A DNA stretch of 64,000 bases from Yponomeuta sedellus (taxonomy: Eukaryota > Arthropoda > Insecta > Lepidoptera > Yponomeutidae), in contig OW203749.1 in NCBI GenBank assembly GCA_934045075.1, positions 6,595,558 to 6,659,557 of the forward strand. Direction: 5' to 3'. A program made the translations under genes and the position numbers. Shown one piece after another: positions 52,393-61,296 of this stretch (within the stretch, counting starts at the first letter, position 1; every line of letters starts with the position of its first letter). The notes beneath the pieces are model-generated. The model made no database searches and was not told the DNA's origin. It worked only from the letters and a program-made list of their open reading frames with translations.

Positions 52393-52712
52393 ATCGATAT
52401 CAACGCTTGCATGTCCCCACTGCTGGAGCACGGGTCTCTTCCTGCATGGCAGGAAGGTTAGTCCATACTCCACCACGGGGGCCAAGCCCGGCTTGGTGGA
52501 GGATTGTAAGACAGTGGCGGGTCTTACTTTCAGAGGTTGTCAAACCGCCCACGTTAAGCCGTTGGTGCCGCGGCTGTCATGTAATGACGTCGTTATCGTC
52601 GTTAAGCCATCGATCGATATCAACCCTTGTATGTCCCCACAGCTGGGGCACGGGACTCTTCCAGCATCGCAGGAAGGCTAGGCCATAATCCACCACGGGG
52701 GCCAAGTGGTGG
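52393..52712 (-). mobile_element. Two 5S-like SINE fragments, tail-to-head (minus)
   Basis: Two tails (ATCGATATCAACGCTTGC at 52393 and ATCGATATCAACCCTTGT at about 52613) each lead into the family's 3' part. Between them an inverted middle piece (ACGTTAAGCCGTTGGTGCCG) occurs. It lies in the last KIN17 intron, about 85 bp from the terminal exon. Confidence 0.7.
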
Positions 52713-53351
52713 ATGGTGATGGAGAAAGTGGTGGCATATGATTAACAAATTTTAAGCAGCCTCGTCGCGGCGTGTTGGCACGACGAAAGATTTTTAAATC
52801 CTCTTTCATAATATGGAGACACATATAATTTATTTACAAAAAAACCTATATGTTAGTAATAAACTCAAGCTTAACGAAGGTTAAAACGATTTTTCTAAAA
52901 TTATTTTAAATCTAGTAAAAACACATAGTAATCAATAGTAGCCACCACAAAGCACGGGTGAAGTTTGCTAATGGTCAGAAGTCTCTTCGAATTTCTCAGA
53001 AAAGAGCATGACAGAATGTTCTCAATTCAGAGACCGGATCGTAGAAAACTTGAGCCCAGAACTTTAGTGAACTAAGAGAACTTGTTTTCAATGCAATGAC
53101 GAATTCGATAATAACAATGACCGTTTTCTTACTTCGATTGTTAATATTTGACTTTTGTTAACACGAGTCAAGATAACATTGCGTTGTATAAGAGTAATCA
53201 TAAGGTGACGCCAAAATTAAATGTGAAGCGATGATAATATTAAGTTGGTGACTTATTTACAGATGCACACTTACCTTGATGCGTCAACGTGAGCATAAAA
53301 TCGTCCGTCACTCACACACGAGAGGTTAAATAAAACTTGCTGTGACATATA
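52713..53351. other. KIN17 intron, unassigned
   Basis: No exon-like coding or shared repeat recognised. Confidence 0.35.
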
Positions 53352-53440
53352 CGTATATCTAACATAACCTCACGCCTGCATCCCAGAGGGGTAGGCAGAG
53401 ACCAGGGACTGCCACTTGCTACTATCCTGGCAGATGTAAT
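53352..53440 (-). mobile_element. LINE 3' tail (minus)
   Basis: AACATAACCTCACGCCTGCA, CCAGAGGGGTAGGCAGAGAC and ACTGCCACTTGCTACTATCC are the complement of the tail at about 28050-28130. Confidence 0.65.
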
Positions 53441-54186
53441 TGCATTTATTATGTAATTCGGGAAGAAAACTTTTTATGATTGCTGTATTTTAATTTTCTT
53501 CCTGATATTAGACGTAATTTTAAGAAACTAATTTCGTTTTTTTTCCGATTAATTAAGTATATCACTATGAAATATTTTTTTGAAATATCTAAATTTGTGA
53601 CGTCATATACGGCGGCCCAGCCGTGTAGAGTATCACGCGATTGCGTTAGAATGTATGTGAGTCAAACTCAGAAGTCTGTGGATACTGTCAAAAAGCCACA
53701 GACTCAAATAGCCGGGGGGTCAATATGAAATGATGGTATAAATCAGTGTCCAGGGCGTATGCGAAATCGTCGGTGTTAACTATACAAATAAAAATTGCCA
53801 AGAAAAATTGAAAGCCACTAAAGCAAATCCACAACAACCAAACGTGATCAGTCAAGCAAGTCAGTCACACAGACTAAATAGAGATACTACGTGTCTGTCA
53901 GCAAATTTTGACAGCTCGATCTGGATATTGTGTTCACAGTATACCTATATATTTTGGTTTGCTGCCTACAGAGTACTGTAACCGTCGTATGACGTCACGC
54001 AGCAGTTTGATAACAAATTTAAATTTCAGAAAATAAAGCCCATCTTTTGATTTCATTAGCTCTAACATTGAAAATACTGCTATTTGGATAAAAACCTCGA
54101 AATGGTTTTCGATTTAGCCTATGTAACAAATTCTTTCTTTCGCGAATTCTTGGTATTTATAAATCGATCTGCAATCATAGTTACAC
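53441..54186. other. KIN17 intron, unassigned
   Basis: AT-rich with TTTGACAGCTCGATCTGG-like unique sequence. No gene. Confidence 0.35.
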
Positions 54187-54366
54187 GGGTCACATCGCGA
54201 TTATTTATTAGGTAAAACGTAATTACCTTATTTCCCGACGTTGCGCAGCGTTACAGTTGCCGTGGTCTCGGGTAATAAGGTAATTACGTTTTACCTGATA
54301 AATAATCGCGATTTGACCCGTTTAATATACAACTATGTATGAGTATCGCGAATCATTAAGAAATAC
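54187..54366. mobile_element. Foldback element, family F, compact copy
   Basis: CGCGATTATTTATTAGGTAA at the left and ACCTGATAAATAATCGCG at the right, with a short interior (TTTCCCGACGTTGCGCAGCG). The right flank repeats, inverted, the segment left of the copy at 4312. This compact form suggests the 4312 copy gained internal sequence. Confidence 0.75.
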
Positions 54367-55249
54367 GATCTGCAATCAGTCCAGGGGGCCAGTCTCCGAA
54401 ATGCAAAGTTGTTCAATAGAGAAATATTAGTCCGGTAATGGTTGTTTCATTCACACTGTCGGCAGTCTAGTAACCAATCGAATTGCAATGGTATAACCCG
54501 TGCTACTTAACTCGGCGCCTCGCGCGATTCGATCGTCTCCGCGAGAGATGCCTATTTAATTTGCGAGGTTTATACCACTGGAACGACATTGTACTGCTAT
54601 GCAAACAAAATATAACATAAACTATATAAATCCACAAAAGTATCGTCATATCGTATAAAATAAAATAATATTAGGATAGAAGCTAAATGGTCATTTAAAC
54701 ACAAAAAAACAAAACAAAATTACACAAAAAACACAAACAAAATAAGATTATTCAATCAAACCGCCCCGAGACATATCCGACTCAAAGGTTCCCATAACGC
54801 TGGCAGGATTACCGCGCTGCACTGCTAGGGATATCCTCTGCATCAAATATGCTCCGGAGCGGTAGTCCAAGCCGCGGTTCCTCAGACGACGACCTACCTC
54901 TTTAATAAAGGCTTTATTAATCTATTTAATAAAGGCTTCTGCTATTGCTGTGTAGACTACCACATTGAGGCAAATAACTACCATTGTCGGGGTTATTACA
55001 TTCTATTGAAAAACTATGTAAGTATTAGACTCTAGGGCGAGGTACTATGTTACTGATTGACACTGAAACAGATTTGAGTTTCATAAAATTACAATTCTTA
55101 GTTGATTGTACCATCAGCCAGGATTCATCATCAGCATGGTGGATTCAAGGTGTGTTTCTCCCTACAACGCCCAGATGCACTTCAACAGTGTTCGCTAATA
55201 CACCAAATGCTTTTAGGAGCTCGACAAAAAATAAACAAAGCCCAACGTA
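54367..55249. other. KIN17 intron, unassigned
   Basis: Includes a short direct repeat (TTTAATAAAGGCTT twice near 54900-54930). No gene is recognised. Confidence 0.35.
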
Positions 55250-55297
55250 ACCTTCCTGCGATGCAGAAAAGAGACCCGTGCCCCAGCAGTGGGGACA
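55250..55297 (+). mobile_element. 5S-like SINE, terminal 3' fragment
   Basis: ACCTTCCTGCGATGCAG-type sequence, AGAGACCCGTGCCCCAGCAG and TGGGGACATTC only. Confidence 0.6.
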
Positions 55298-55662
55298 TTC
55301 GTCGTCAGGCTATACTAGTCCACTGCTGGACATAGCCCTCCCCTAATGAGCGCCACAGCGCCCTGTCTTCAGCTTGCCGCATCCAGCATCTGCCTGCAGT
55401 TTTTCGCAGATCGTCATCCCACCTAGTCGGAGGGCGTCCTACACTACGTTGGCCGAGTCGCGGTGTCCACTCAAGGACAGGTTTACTCCAACGGTTGTCG
55501 GTTCTTCGCGAGATATGGCCAGCCCACTGCCACTTCAGCTTGCTGATTCTCTGAGCTACGTCGATAGCTCGCTGAGCGACTTTGAACTGGTGGACCAACC
55601 CTTTCGTGAGTGTCCATGTTTCGGCTCCGTAGGTCATGACAGTGGAGACATACAGTTGGGTA
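55298..55662 (-). mobile_element. RTE-type LINE C-terminal fragment
   Basis: The reverse strand reads MTYGAETWTLTKGLVHQFKV, ISKLKWQWAGHISRRTDNRW, SVGRPPTRWDDDLRKTAGRC and GEGYVQQWT. This is the RTE C-terminus with an internal deletion after VAQRAID. It lies about 50 bp past the donor of KIN17 exon 55714-55836. Confidence 0.88.
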
Positions 55663-55713
55663 AAAGGCGCGAAAATTCGAGTCCACTGCTCGCCCGAAGC
55701 ACAGAACCCATAC

Positions 55714-55836
55714 CTCAACGTCACAGCAGAAGTTATCAGTGTCTATGCTCCTCAGCAAACCGGTCGCTCCGCGGTAGGCGCCGTTGACGAATCTCACGAG
55801 CCGGCCCGGCGATGGTATCACTGTTTCAACGTGGTT
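55714..55836 (-). CDS. kin17: KIN17 exon, penultimate (41 codons, KOW/SH3-like region)
   Basis: NHVETVIPSPGRLVRFVNGA then YRGATGLLRSIDTDNFCCDV-E; phase 0 at both ends. Acceptor TTTGTTCACAG, donor GTATGG. The FVNGAYRG motif corresponds to the LNGGYRG-type KOW turn of KIN17. A tRNA-Ile-like SINE begins about 20 bp upstream of the exon and an RTE fragment about 50 bp downstream. Confidence 0.93.
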
Positions 55837-55855
55837 CTGTGAACAAAGGCACAGT

Positions 55856-56062
55856 ATTAAAAACCTATTTAGAGGCTAAAAATTCCACCCACGCCGGGAC
55901 TCGAACCCGCGACTTCTGGCTAGAGCTAATGGGCGACTCACCGGCATCAGTGAAATTTCGAACCTCTTTACAATACTCTCTGTATTACGTACAGGCAGCG
56001 ACATCTGGCTGAAGTAATTTGCATCACTTGCAGAGAGTAAAGAGGTTAGAAATTTCACTGAT
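55856..56062 (-). mobile_element. tRNA-Ile-like SINE (minus), copy G10
   Basis: AAACCTATTTAGAGGCTAAA, reversed B box GGACTCGAACCCGCG, then body (GTGAAATTTCGAACCTCTTT, GCAGCGACATCTGGCTGAAG). The anticodon arm is deleted (TTCTGGCTAGAGCTAATGG). A second short body piece follows at about 56037-56062. Confidence 0.8.
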
Positions 56063-56082
56063 TAAACAAAGTCTAATTAAAC

Positions 56083-56172
56083 AAAGTCATTGGTACAAGC
56101 CCGCACTGGGGATCGAACCTGGGTCTCTCGCTTGCAAGTCCATTGTTCTACCCACTGAGCTACCACCGCTGC
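56083..56172 (-). mobile_element. tRNA-derived SINE head (minus)
   Basis: AAACAAAGTCATTGGTACAA, reversed B box GGGGATCGAACCTGG, and CCCACTGAGCTACCACCGC, as in the 27149 family. Confidence 0.75.
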
Positions 56173-56189
56173 CACGGGCAGGACGGTAA

Positions 56190-56548
56190 TTCTATAATAT
56201 AAAAATGAATCGCTGAATGTGTTGGTAAGCGCAAATCTCGAGAGCAACTGAACCGATTCCGCTAATTCTTTTTGTAGAATATTCCTTGAAGTACAAGGAT
56301 GGTTCTTACTGAGAGAAAAATAAAAAAAATTAAAGAATCGACTGTTAGGCGCTACGAAGTTCGCTGGGTCAGCTAGTCTATAATATAAAAATGAATCCCT
56401 GAATGTGTTGGTAAGCGCAAATCTCGAGAGCAGCTGAACCTATTTCGCTTTTTTATTTAGAATATTCCTTTAAGTACGAGGTTGGTACTTACGGAGGGAA
56501 AAATAAAAACAAAAAGAATCGACTGCTAGGCCGTACGAAGTTCGCTGG
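56190..56548 (+). repeat. Tandem pair of dispersed repeat H
   Basis: ATAATATAAAAATGAATCGC and ATAATATAAAAATGAATCCC begin two units about 188 bp apart. Each holds GTGTTGGTAAGCGCAAATCT and CTGAACC, and ends CGAAGTTCGCTGG. The second ends 30 bp from the KIN17 donor at 56578. Confidence 0.7.
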
Positions 56549-56578
56549 TTATAAATGAAATAGGAAGTACTGGCTCAC

Positions 56579-56738
56579 CTGATCGAGTTTTAACCGCACG
56601 TTGTCGTCAAGGAGCCGCACTTGCGCGCCATATTTGTCGAACACATCCTCCACAACCGCCTTGCGCTTGTAAAACTTGTCGCCCAGTGATTTGGTCACCA
56701 CTTTGACGACTATGCCTTCAGTCAGCCAGTAGTCTTTC
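56579..56738 (-). CDS. kin17: KIN17 exon (53 codons, linker to C-terminal domain)
   Basis: RKDYWLTEGIVVKVVTKSLG, DKFYKRKAVVEDVFDKYGAQ, VRLLDDNVRLKLDQ. This matches the KIN17 segment DYWL..IVVK..TK.LG..Y..KKA.V..V.DKY. The acceptor is CACTACAG; the first base completes the split Arg codon from the previous exon, and the donor is GTGAGC after CAG. Confidence 0.95.
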
Positions 56739-56788
56739 CTGTAGTGATAGATAGGTAGATAAGAAATGTGTATTTGCGCTTCGAGACA

Positions 56789-56821
56789 CGCAAACAAACA
56801 AACACACACACACACACACAT
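56789..56821. repeat. (AC)n simple repeat
   Basis: AAACAAACAAACACACACAC and a pure AC run in a KIN17 intron. Confidence 0.85.
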
Positions 56822-56847
56822 AAAGCATAGTACAATGATCTTCCTCT

Positions 56848-57035
56848 TCTGACTATATTAGTCCACTGCTGGATATAGCCCTCTCCTAATGAGCGCCATA
56901 GCGCAAGGTTGTGCCATCATTGGGGGGTAATGCCCATAATCCCCACGCTGAGCATGCGGGTTGGGGATCGCAGTTTGGTGGTATTGTACTGCTGGGGGCG
57001 CTGCTGCCCACCCCCCGGTTTGTGATCTCATTGAA
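56848..57035 (-). mobile_element. RTE-type LINE 3' end joined to repeat N
   Basis: GTCCACTGCTGGATATAGCC, then TGCCCATAATCCCCACGCTG and GGGGGCGCTGCTGCCCACC. Truncated after GGTTTGTG. Confidence 0.65.
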
Positions 57036-57221
57036 CAAAAATGGAAATCTCGGATTACACAAATTTGCACCGACTACCCATCTCTATTTAGGTACATAAT
57101 ACGTGTTATAATTAAGCCCGTATTCTCTCTCTGAGGGAAGGCCTGTGCCCTCTTCCTGTACATAATACTACTACAGGGCTGTAGAATAGGTCAAAAAAGA
57201 AACTTAGATATTCACTGCCCA

Positions 57222-57760
57222 CCGCTTTGCACCAACATTGCCATTTTAGACATTTGGCACAAATTTTGTACGTTTTGAACCCCCTTTGTAACCCTTTGTG
57301 ACATGGGAAAAAGTTACAAGTAAATTACAAATTAGTGTAACTTTTTGAAATGTGGGCCTGTAACAGATTGCAGAAAATTTCATTCTATTTATACTATTTT
57401 TATTTTTAATGCACTAACCCGTGCTAAGGAACAAATTTAAAAACCTATTTAGAGGCTAAAAATTTCACCCATGCCGGGATTCGAACCCGCAACCTCTGGC
57501 TATCCGTGCCAGCGCTCTACCAATTGAGCCTCTAAATAGGTTTTTAAATTCATTCTATTTGTATTTTTTTTACTGTTTCCTTTTAATTTTTTAAGTTCCA
57601 ACCAAAATTAAGGGTTCGAATATGATTTAAAGTAACTTTCAAGTCGTTACATTACATGAAAAATATTTGGAAAGAAATTCTAAGTTGTGAACAAATTTTG
57701 TGACTTTTCGACTGTGCTCGTGTAACTTTTAATGTGCAGGCTCTGGCAACACTGGTTGGT
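57222..57760. repeat. Dispersed repeat M, interrupted by a SINE
   Basis: TTTTGTACGTTTTGAACCCC, GTAACAGATTGCAGAAAAT, and after the nested SINE TTTAAAGTAACTTTCAAGTC to CTCTGGCAACACTGG. The order is as at 25012-25320. Confidence 0.7.
57391..57548 (-). mobile_element. tRNA-Ile-like SINE, short copy G11 with 12-bp target duplication
   Basis: TTCATTCTATTT at 57379-57390 and 57549-57560. The uninterrupted relative at 25012 supports a clean insertion into repeat M. Minus orientation: begins AAAACCTATTTAGAGGCTCA, has a tRNA-like core with both boxes, and ends in the ATAAAAATAGTAT tail. It lacks the roughly 150-bp leader seen in longer copies. Confidence 0.92.
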
Positions 57761-57854
57761 ACTGGCACAACCATAGTGTATACTATACAAGACATTGGTT
57801 GGGCCATGGCCTAGATGTACGGTATATTATATAATACAGAAGATGTATATTTAC

Positions 57855-58014
57855 CGGTTAGCCCTCTCCTTCTTACTTTCTTCCATCTTCATAATGTCCT
57901 CGAGGGCATTCTTCTTACTGCTGGTTTCTTCCGCTTTCAACTTCTTGGAGCTGGAGACGCTTTGTTCCTTTGCGAGCTTCAATGCGGAGGGCGGAAGGGC
58001 GTCCGACTTTTTAT
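57855..58014 (-). CDS. kin17: KIN17 exon (Lys/Ser-rich linker)
   Basis: DKKSDALPPSALKLAKEQSV, SSSKKLKAEETSSKKNALED, IMKMEESKKERANR (split last codon). It matches the KIN17 low-complexity linker ending ALDEIMEIEEEKKR-type. It contains a KKLK basic cluster that could contribute to nuclear localisation. Acceptor AACTTTCAG, donor GTAAAT; begins with two bases and ends with two bases of split codons, agreeing with both neighbours. Confidence 0.93.
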
Positions 58015-58139
58015 CTGAAAGTTCACGGGTGCTTAATCTTTTTTTTTATACTTTTACTTACTTAATCTTGACCTCTATCTAGAACCCACTACCTGACGAT
58101 TGAGAGGCCGGCGTTCTTCCTTCGATCATCTTATCAACA

Positions 58140-58740
58140 TCATCAACCCATTATGTCGTCACTGAGGGGCACAAGTCTCTTCCCTAAGGAAGGTATAGGC
58201 TATACTCCACCACGGGGGCCAGAGTGCTTAGTGCGAGTTTGACAGATCCAATCGAATAACTTTACTACCGCGTTAATCGAGCATTGAGTAGTGAGTATGA
58301 GTTAGTTAACCGTTCGAACTGGCAAAACGCTGTCGCACTCGCGTTTATTCGTGTTTTGGCTGTCCACACACAAACGTGTCTACTTCTCAACGTAAACCTT
58401 TACAACTCGCACTCAGCAATTTTAATTTCCATACTTGTCGCTAGGTGGCGCTTCCTCGATGCCATAGAAATATGAGTTTACGCTAACGCGATCGAGTAGT
58501 TTAAAAACTCGCACTAAGCACTCAGGTCTGGATTGGTGGAGGCTTGCAAGACTAATGGCTGCTCTTACTGTCAGAAGTTTTCAAGCCGCCCTAAGGCCTC
58601 TGACTTGGCTTAACGACTGCCATCTATCGAAAACAGCCGGCACCAACTGCTTAGCGTGCATTGCAAAGCACGGAACCGCTCGGAAAAATGCCACTAGCGT
58701 TAGTCATAGACGGTCACCCGCTGCACTGAACTCGCCGGCG
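58140..58740 (-). mobile_element. 5S-like SINE, variant subfamily (minus), with MITE D inside
   Basis: ATCAACCCATTATGTCGTCA, TCTTCCCTAAGGAAGGTATA and CACGGGGGCC, then MITE D, then GTCTGGATTGGTGGAGGCTT, GTGCATTGCAAAGCACGGAA and ATAGACGGTCACCCGC. The interruption is clean. Confidence 0.8.
58223..58522 (+). mobile_element. CAG-target MITE, family D, copy 5 (300 bp)
   Basis: AGTGCTTAGTGCGAGTTTGA at the left, GCACTAAGCACT at the right, CAG at 58220-58222 and 58523-58525. The host SINE's sequence gives an independent view of the site, supporting a 3-bp duplication. Confidence 0.9.
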
Positions 58741-58797
58741 AAAATCGAAGCCTACTCTAGAGCGCCAGGCATATTCTAAAAGCTAACAGACAGTAAT
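58741..58797. mobile_element. MITE A right-end fragment
   Basis: GAAAATCGAAGCCTACTCTA, GAGCGCCAGGCATATTC and AAAAGCTAACAGAC. It ends about 20 bp from the KIN17 donor at 58818. Confidence 0.65.
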
Positions 58798-58818
58798 AAT
58801 TAACTCTATGCTACCAAC

Positions 58819-58966
58819 CTTCAGGTTTTCTCTTCAGCTGCAGGTTGAGGGTGAGACGCTCCTGGCTGCCCTCGCGTCTCAGCTCCGTGAAGGTTGGCTC
58901 ATCAGTGCGCGTGCTTTGGGCCTTCCCGCGCTCTACTTGCTTGGCGATGAAGTCCAGCATTCTCTC
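58819..58966 (-). CDS. kin17: KIN17 exon (49 codons, helical and conserved TFTEL motif)
   Basis: ERMLDFIAKQVERGKAQSTR, TDEPTFTELRREGSQERLTL, NLQLKRKPE and one base of a split Asp codon. It corresponds to KIN17 FIEEQVRRG...PTFTELSRE. Acceptor AATTCCAG, donor GTTGGT. Confidence 0.93.
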
Positions 58967-59040
58967 CTGGAATTAGAGTTCACGGTCTTAAAAAAACTGT
59001 CAAGTAAAAATGTAGCCCCAGTGTATTTTTTACTAGCCAT

Positions 59041-59212
59041 GCCCCCGGTGTTACCCGCGGTTTGTCGATTTTCTCATGAGAACATGATATTTTCCTGCAG
59101 TAAAACGTAGTCTTAATCTAGGGTGTCAGCTGAGTACATACCAAATTTTATTAAAATCCGTCCAGCCGTTTAGACGTGAAGAAGTAACAAACATACACAC
59201 TCAAACTTTCTA
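59041..59212 (-). repeat. Dispersed repeat (minus), relative of 6494-6685
   Basis: TTACTAGCCATGCCCCCGGT, GTACATACCAAATTTTATTA, CCGTCCAGCCGTTTAGACG and GTAACAAACATACACAC mirror the plus-strand repeat at 6494. It lies between two KIN17 exons, 53 bp from the donor at 59265. Confidence 0.55.
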
Positions 59213-59265
59213 CAATTTTCAAACAATTTTATTTTACCCATTTTTATTTTGTTTTACTATATTAC

Positions 59266-59458
59266 TTGATCATCCTTGTCCATCTTCTCCTTCTTGACCT
59301 TGGCCTCCTGCGCGGCGATGGCCGCCGGGTCGCGATCGATGTACGCCACGAACCATCCCTTCTCCGTCTCGTCCACCACGCACTTGCTTTCGCGACCGAG
59401 CCACTTGACAAAGTCGGTGAGCGTCTCCCACTGAGTGGCGTTCATGTGGAGGTGGTCT
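59266..59458 (-). CDS. kin17: KIN17 exon (64 codons, conserved core)
   Basis: RDHLHMNATQWETLTDFVKW, LGRESKCVVDETEKGWFVAY, IDRDPAAIAAQEAKVKKEKM, DKDDQ. The MNATQWETLTDF.KWLGRE..C.VDET.KGW..YIDRDP block is diagnostic of KIN17, a nuclear DNA/RNA-binding protein with roles in replication and RNA processing. The acceptor is ACCCTTCCAG; the first base completes a codon from an exon beyond the window's repeats. The N-terminal C2H2 finger and about 110 residues are not in the window. Confidence 0.97.
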
Positions 59459-59460
59459 CT

Positions 59461-59941
59461 GGAAGGGTAAGACTCGGTATAGATTTAACAGTGAGTAGGT
59501 GACCATAGAGGCCATATTACACAGTTTAATCACATTGAAGCAATGCTGTTGAAAAGCATTGGACATTTAACAATTTTACCTATTTGCATGGTTAAAACCA
59601 AATTGAAGCAATTCCATTAAAAACAATTAAACATTGACCCTTATCTGAATAGTAGTCATTTATGCTTATTTGACAACTGCCAACTAGTAAATAACTGCTC
59701 TCCCAAATATTTAGTTTTAGTGTGCCAAAAGTGTTTATTTGTGATAAAAACTGTTCCAAAGTTGAGCTTAAGTGAAAGTGTTATCCCGCGATAAATAAAC
59801 ACAATTTGATCAATATTTGTGCTAAATAAAACGAGCTCCTTGCAAATTTTATAAAACTACCCACAAAAAAACAAACATCTATTTTGCATCTGCTGTTTTC
59901 TAAAATGTTGCCAAACTAGCTCTTTCAAAATTACTGGAACA
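59461..59941. other. KIN17 intron and LINE 5' region
   Basis: Two diverged direct units (ATTGAAGCAATGCTGTTGAA near 59528 and ATTGAAGCAATTCCATTAAA near 59602) are seen. The 5' end of the Jockey-like LINE is somewhere in 59640-59940 but no boundary can be fixed. Confidence 0.4.
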
Positions 59942-60121
59942 ATGACGGGAGTGGCCAACCAGGCTCCCGATCAGCCGACAGCTACTGGTGACACATCACC
60001 CAAATGCCCACCTAAAAAATTCAGATCTTCCATCCGGGTCTGTTCTACAATGCACGGTGCCCAAGTTCATGTGGTGAATTGGCTGCCGATCAGCAAAATT
60101 CTTCAAGCACATCAAGCATGA
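59942..60121 (+). other. Short upstream ORF of the LINE overlapping ORF1 by ATGA
   Basis: ATG at 59942 opens MTGVANQAPDQPTATGDTSP and closes 59 codons later at TGA 60119-60121, overlapping the first ORF1 ATG (60118) as ATGA. It could be the displaced N-terminus of ORF1 after a frameshift, or a true upstream ORF. No domain is recognised. Confidence 0.4.
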
Positions 60122-61296
60122 ATCAAGATAAAAACTCGCCAACAACTAATTTGCCCGAAGATCCAAAACCACCCTCCTGGCAGAGAGACCCTTCAACACG
60201 GCCTAATAAGAGATTCTGTCCCTCTGAATCACCCCAGTCTCCGTCCATAGGAGTATCAACCCAAAACAGATTTGCCAACCTACCGATTGACAGCAGTGGT
60301 GACCCCCAGCCTGCTGTTATAAAACCAAATAAACCTCCACCCATAATCCTTTATGGTATAGAAGATGTGAATGAATTATCTAAGATGATGGGATCATTAA
60401 TGAACAAAAGCCAATTCAACTTCAAACTGGTTAACAAAAACCAGCTTCGTATAAACTTTTTATCTACTGAGGATTACAAAGTAGCCCTCAATGCACTCAG
60501 AACAAATGGTCTTATTGGTCACACAATTACCCCTCGCAATGAAAAAGGTTTTCGCATTGTCATCCGTAACCTTCACCACTCAACGCCTCATGAAGAAATT
60601 ATTAACGAAATAAAAAATAGTGGTAATGAAGTGCGTGGTGAAATAATCAATGCTCGCTATGGCCCTGATAAGAAAACAACTTCAACATTCTTTGTAAACC
60701 TTGAACCAAGCCCAAGAAACCAAAAAGTAAAGGAGATTAAGTACATTTTCCATCAATCAGTTCAAATTGAAGACCCTAGAAAAAGAAAAATTGTAGTCCA
60801 GTGCCACCGCTGCCAGCAACTAGGACATAGTAAAAACAACTGTATGAGACCATTCCGATGCGTGAAGTGTGGAGAAAACCACAAAACCTCATCATGCACG
60901 AAATCTAAGACAACTCCTGCCAAGTGTGCCCTTTGCTCTGGTGCCCACGCTGCTAGTTACAAAGGATGCCAGGTATATCAAGAGATTCATGCTAGACGCT
61001 ATGGTACTTCAAGTAAACCTGCAATTCAATCTGCTCCTGCAGTCCTACGCCCATCTGCCCCTGAGCCAGTGCGTGTTTCTGAGAATCTGCCACCACCGCA
61101 CGATTCTAAGGTCTGGCCACCTCTCAGAGCCCCAGCGGCACCACTCTCAAGCCAGCTTAAACTAGACCAATACGATTTTTTGTCCCTTATTAAAGATCTA
61201 ATCTCTGACCAATCGGAAAAGATTAACACTTTGATTCACCATTTAACCACGCTCATGGGCGTAGTCACCACGCTAATATCAAAGATTTCGCCATGA
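60118..61296 (+). CDS. Jockey-like LINE ORF1 (nucleic-acid-binding, three zinc knuckles)
   Basis: The first ATG of the frame (MNQDKNSP) is used; the frame is closed at 60013 upstream. Pro-rich N-terminus, then an RRM-like/pre-C2HC region (FRIVIRNLHHSTPHEEIINE, NARYGPDKKTTSTFFVNLEP), then knuckles CHRCQQLGHSKNNC, CVKCGENHKTSSC and CALCSGAHAASYKGC at about residues 229-282. The C-terminus holds a Pro-rich and helical tail. It ends TGA at 61294-61296, overlapping ORF2 as ATGA, suggesting coupled translation. The ORF is intact. Confidence 0.93.
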   Translation: MNQDKNSPTTNLPEDPKPPSWQRDPSTRPNKRFCPSESPQSPSIGVSTQNRFANLPIDSSGDPQPAVIKPNKPPPIILYGIEDVNELSKMMGSLMNKSQFNFKLVNKNQLRINFLSTEDYKVALNALRTNGLIGHTITPRNEKGFRIVIRNLHHSTPHEEIINEIKNSGNEVRGEIINARYGPDKKTTSTFFVNLEPSPRNQKVKEIKYIFHQSVQIEDPRKRKIVVQCHRCQQLGHSKNNCMRPFRCVKCGENHKTSSCTKSKTTPAKCALCSGAHAASYKGCQVYQEIHARRYGTSSKPAIQSAPAVLRPSAPEPVRVSENLPPPHDSKVWPPLRAPAAPLSSQLKLDQYDFLSLIKDLISDQSEKINTLIHHLTTLMGVVTTLISKISP

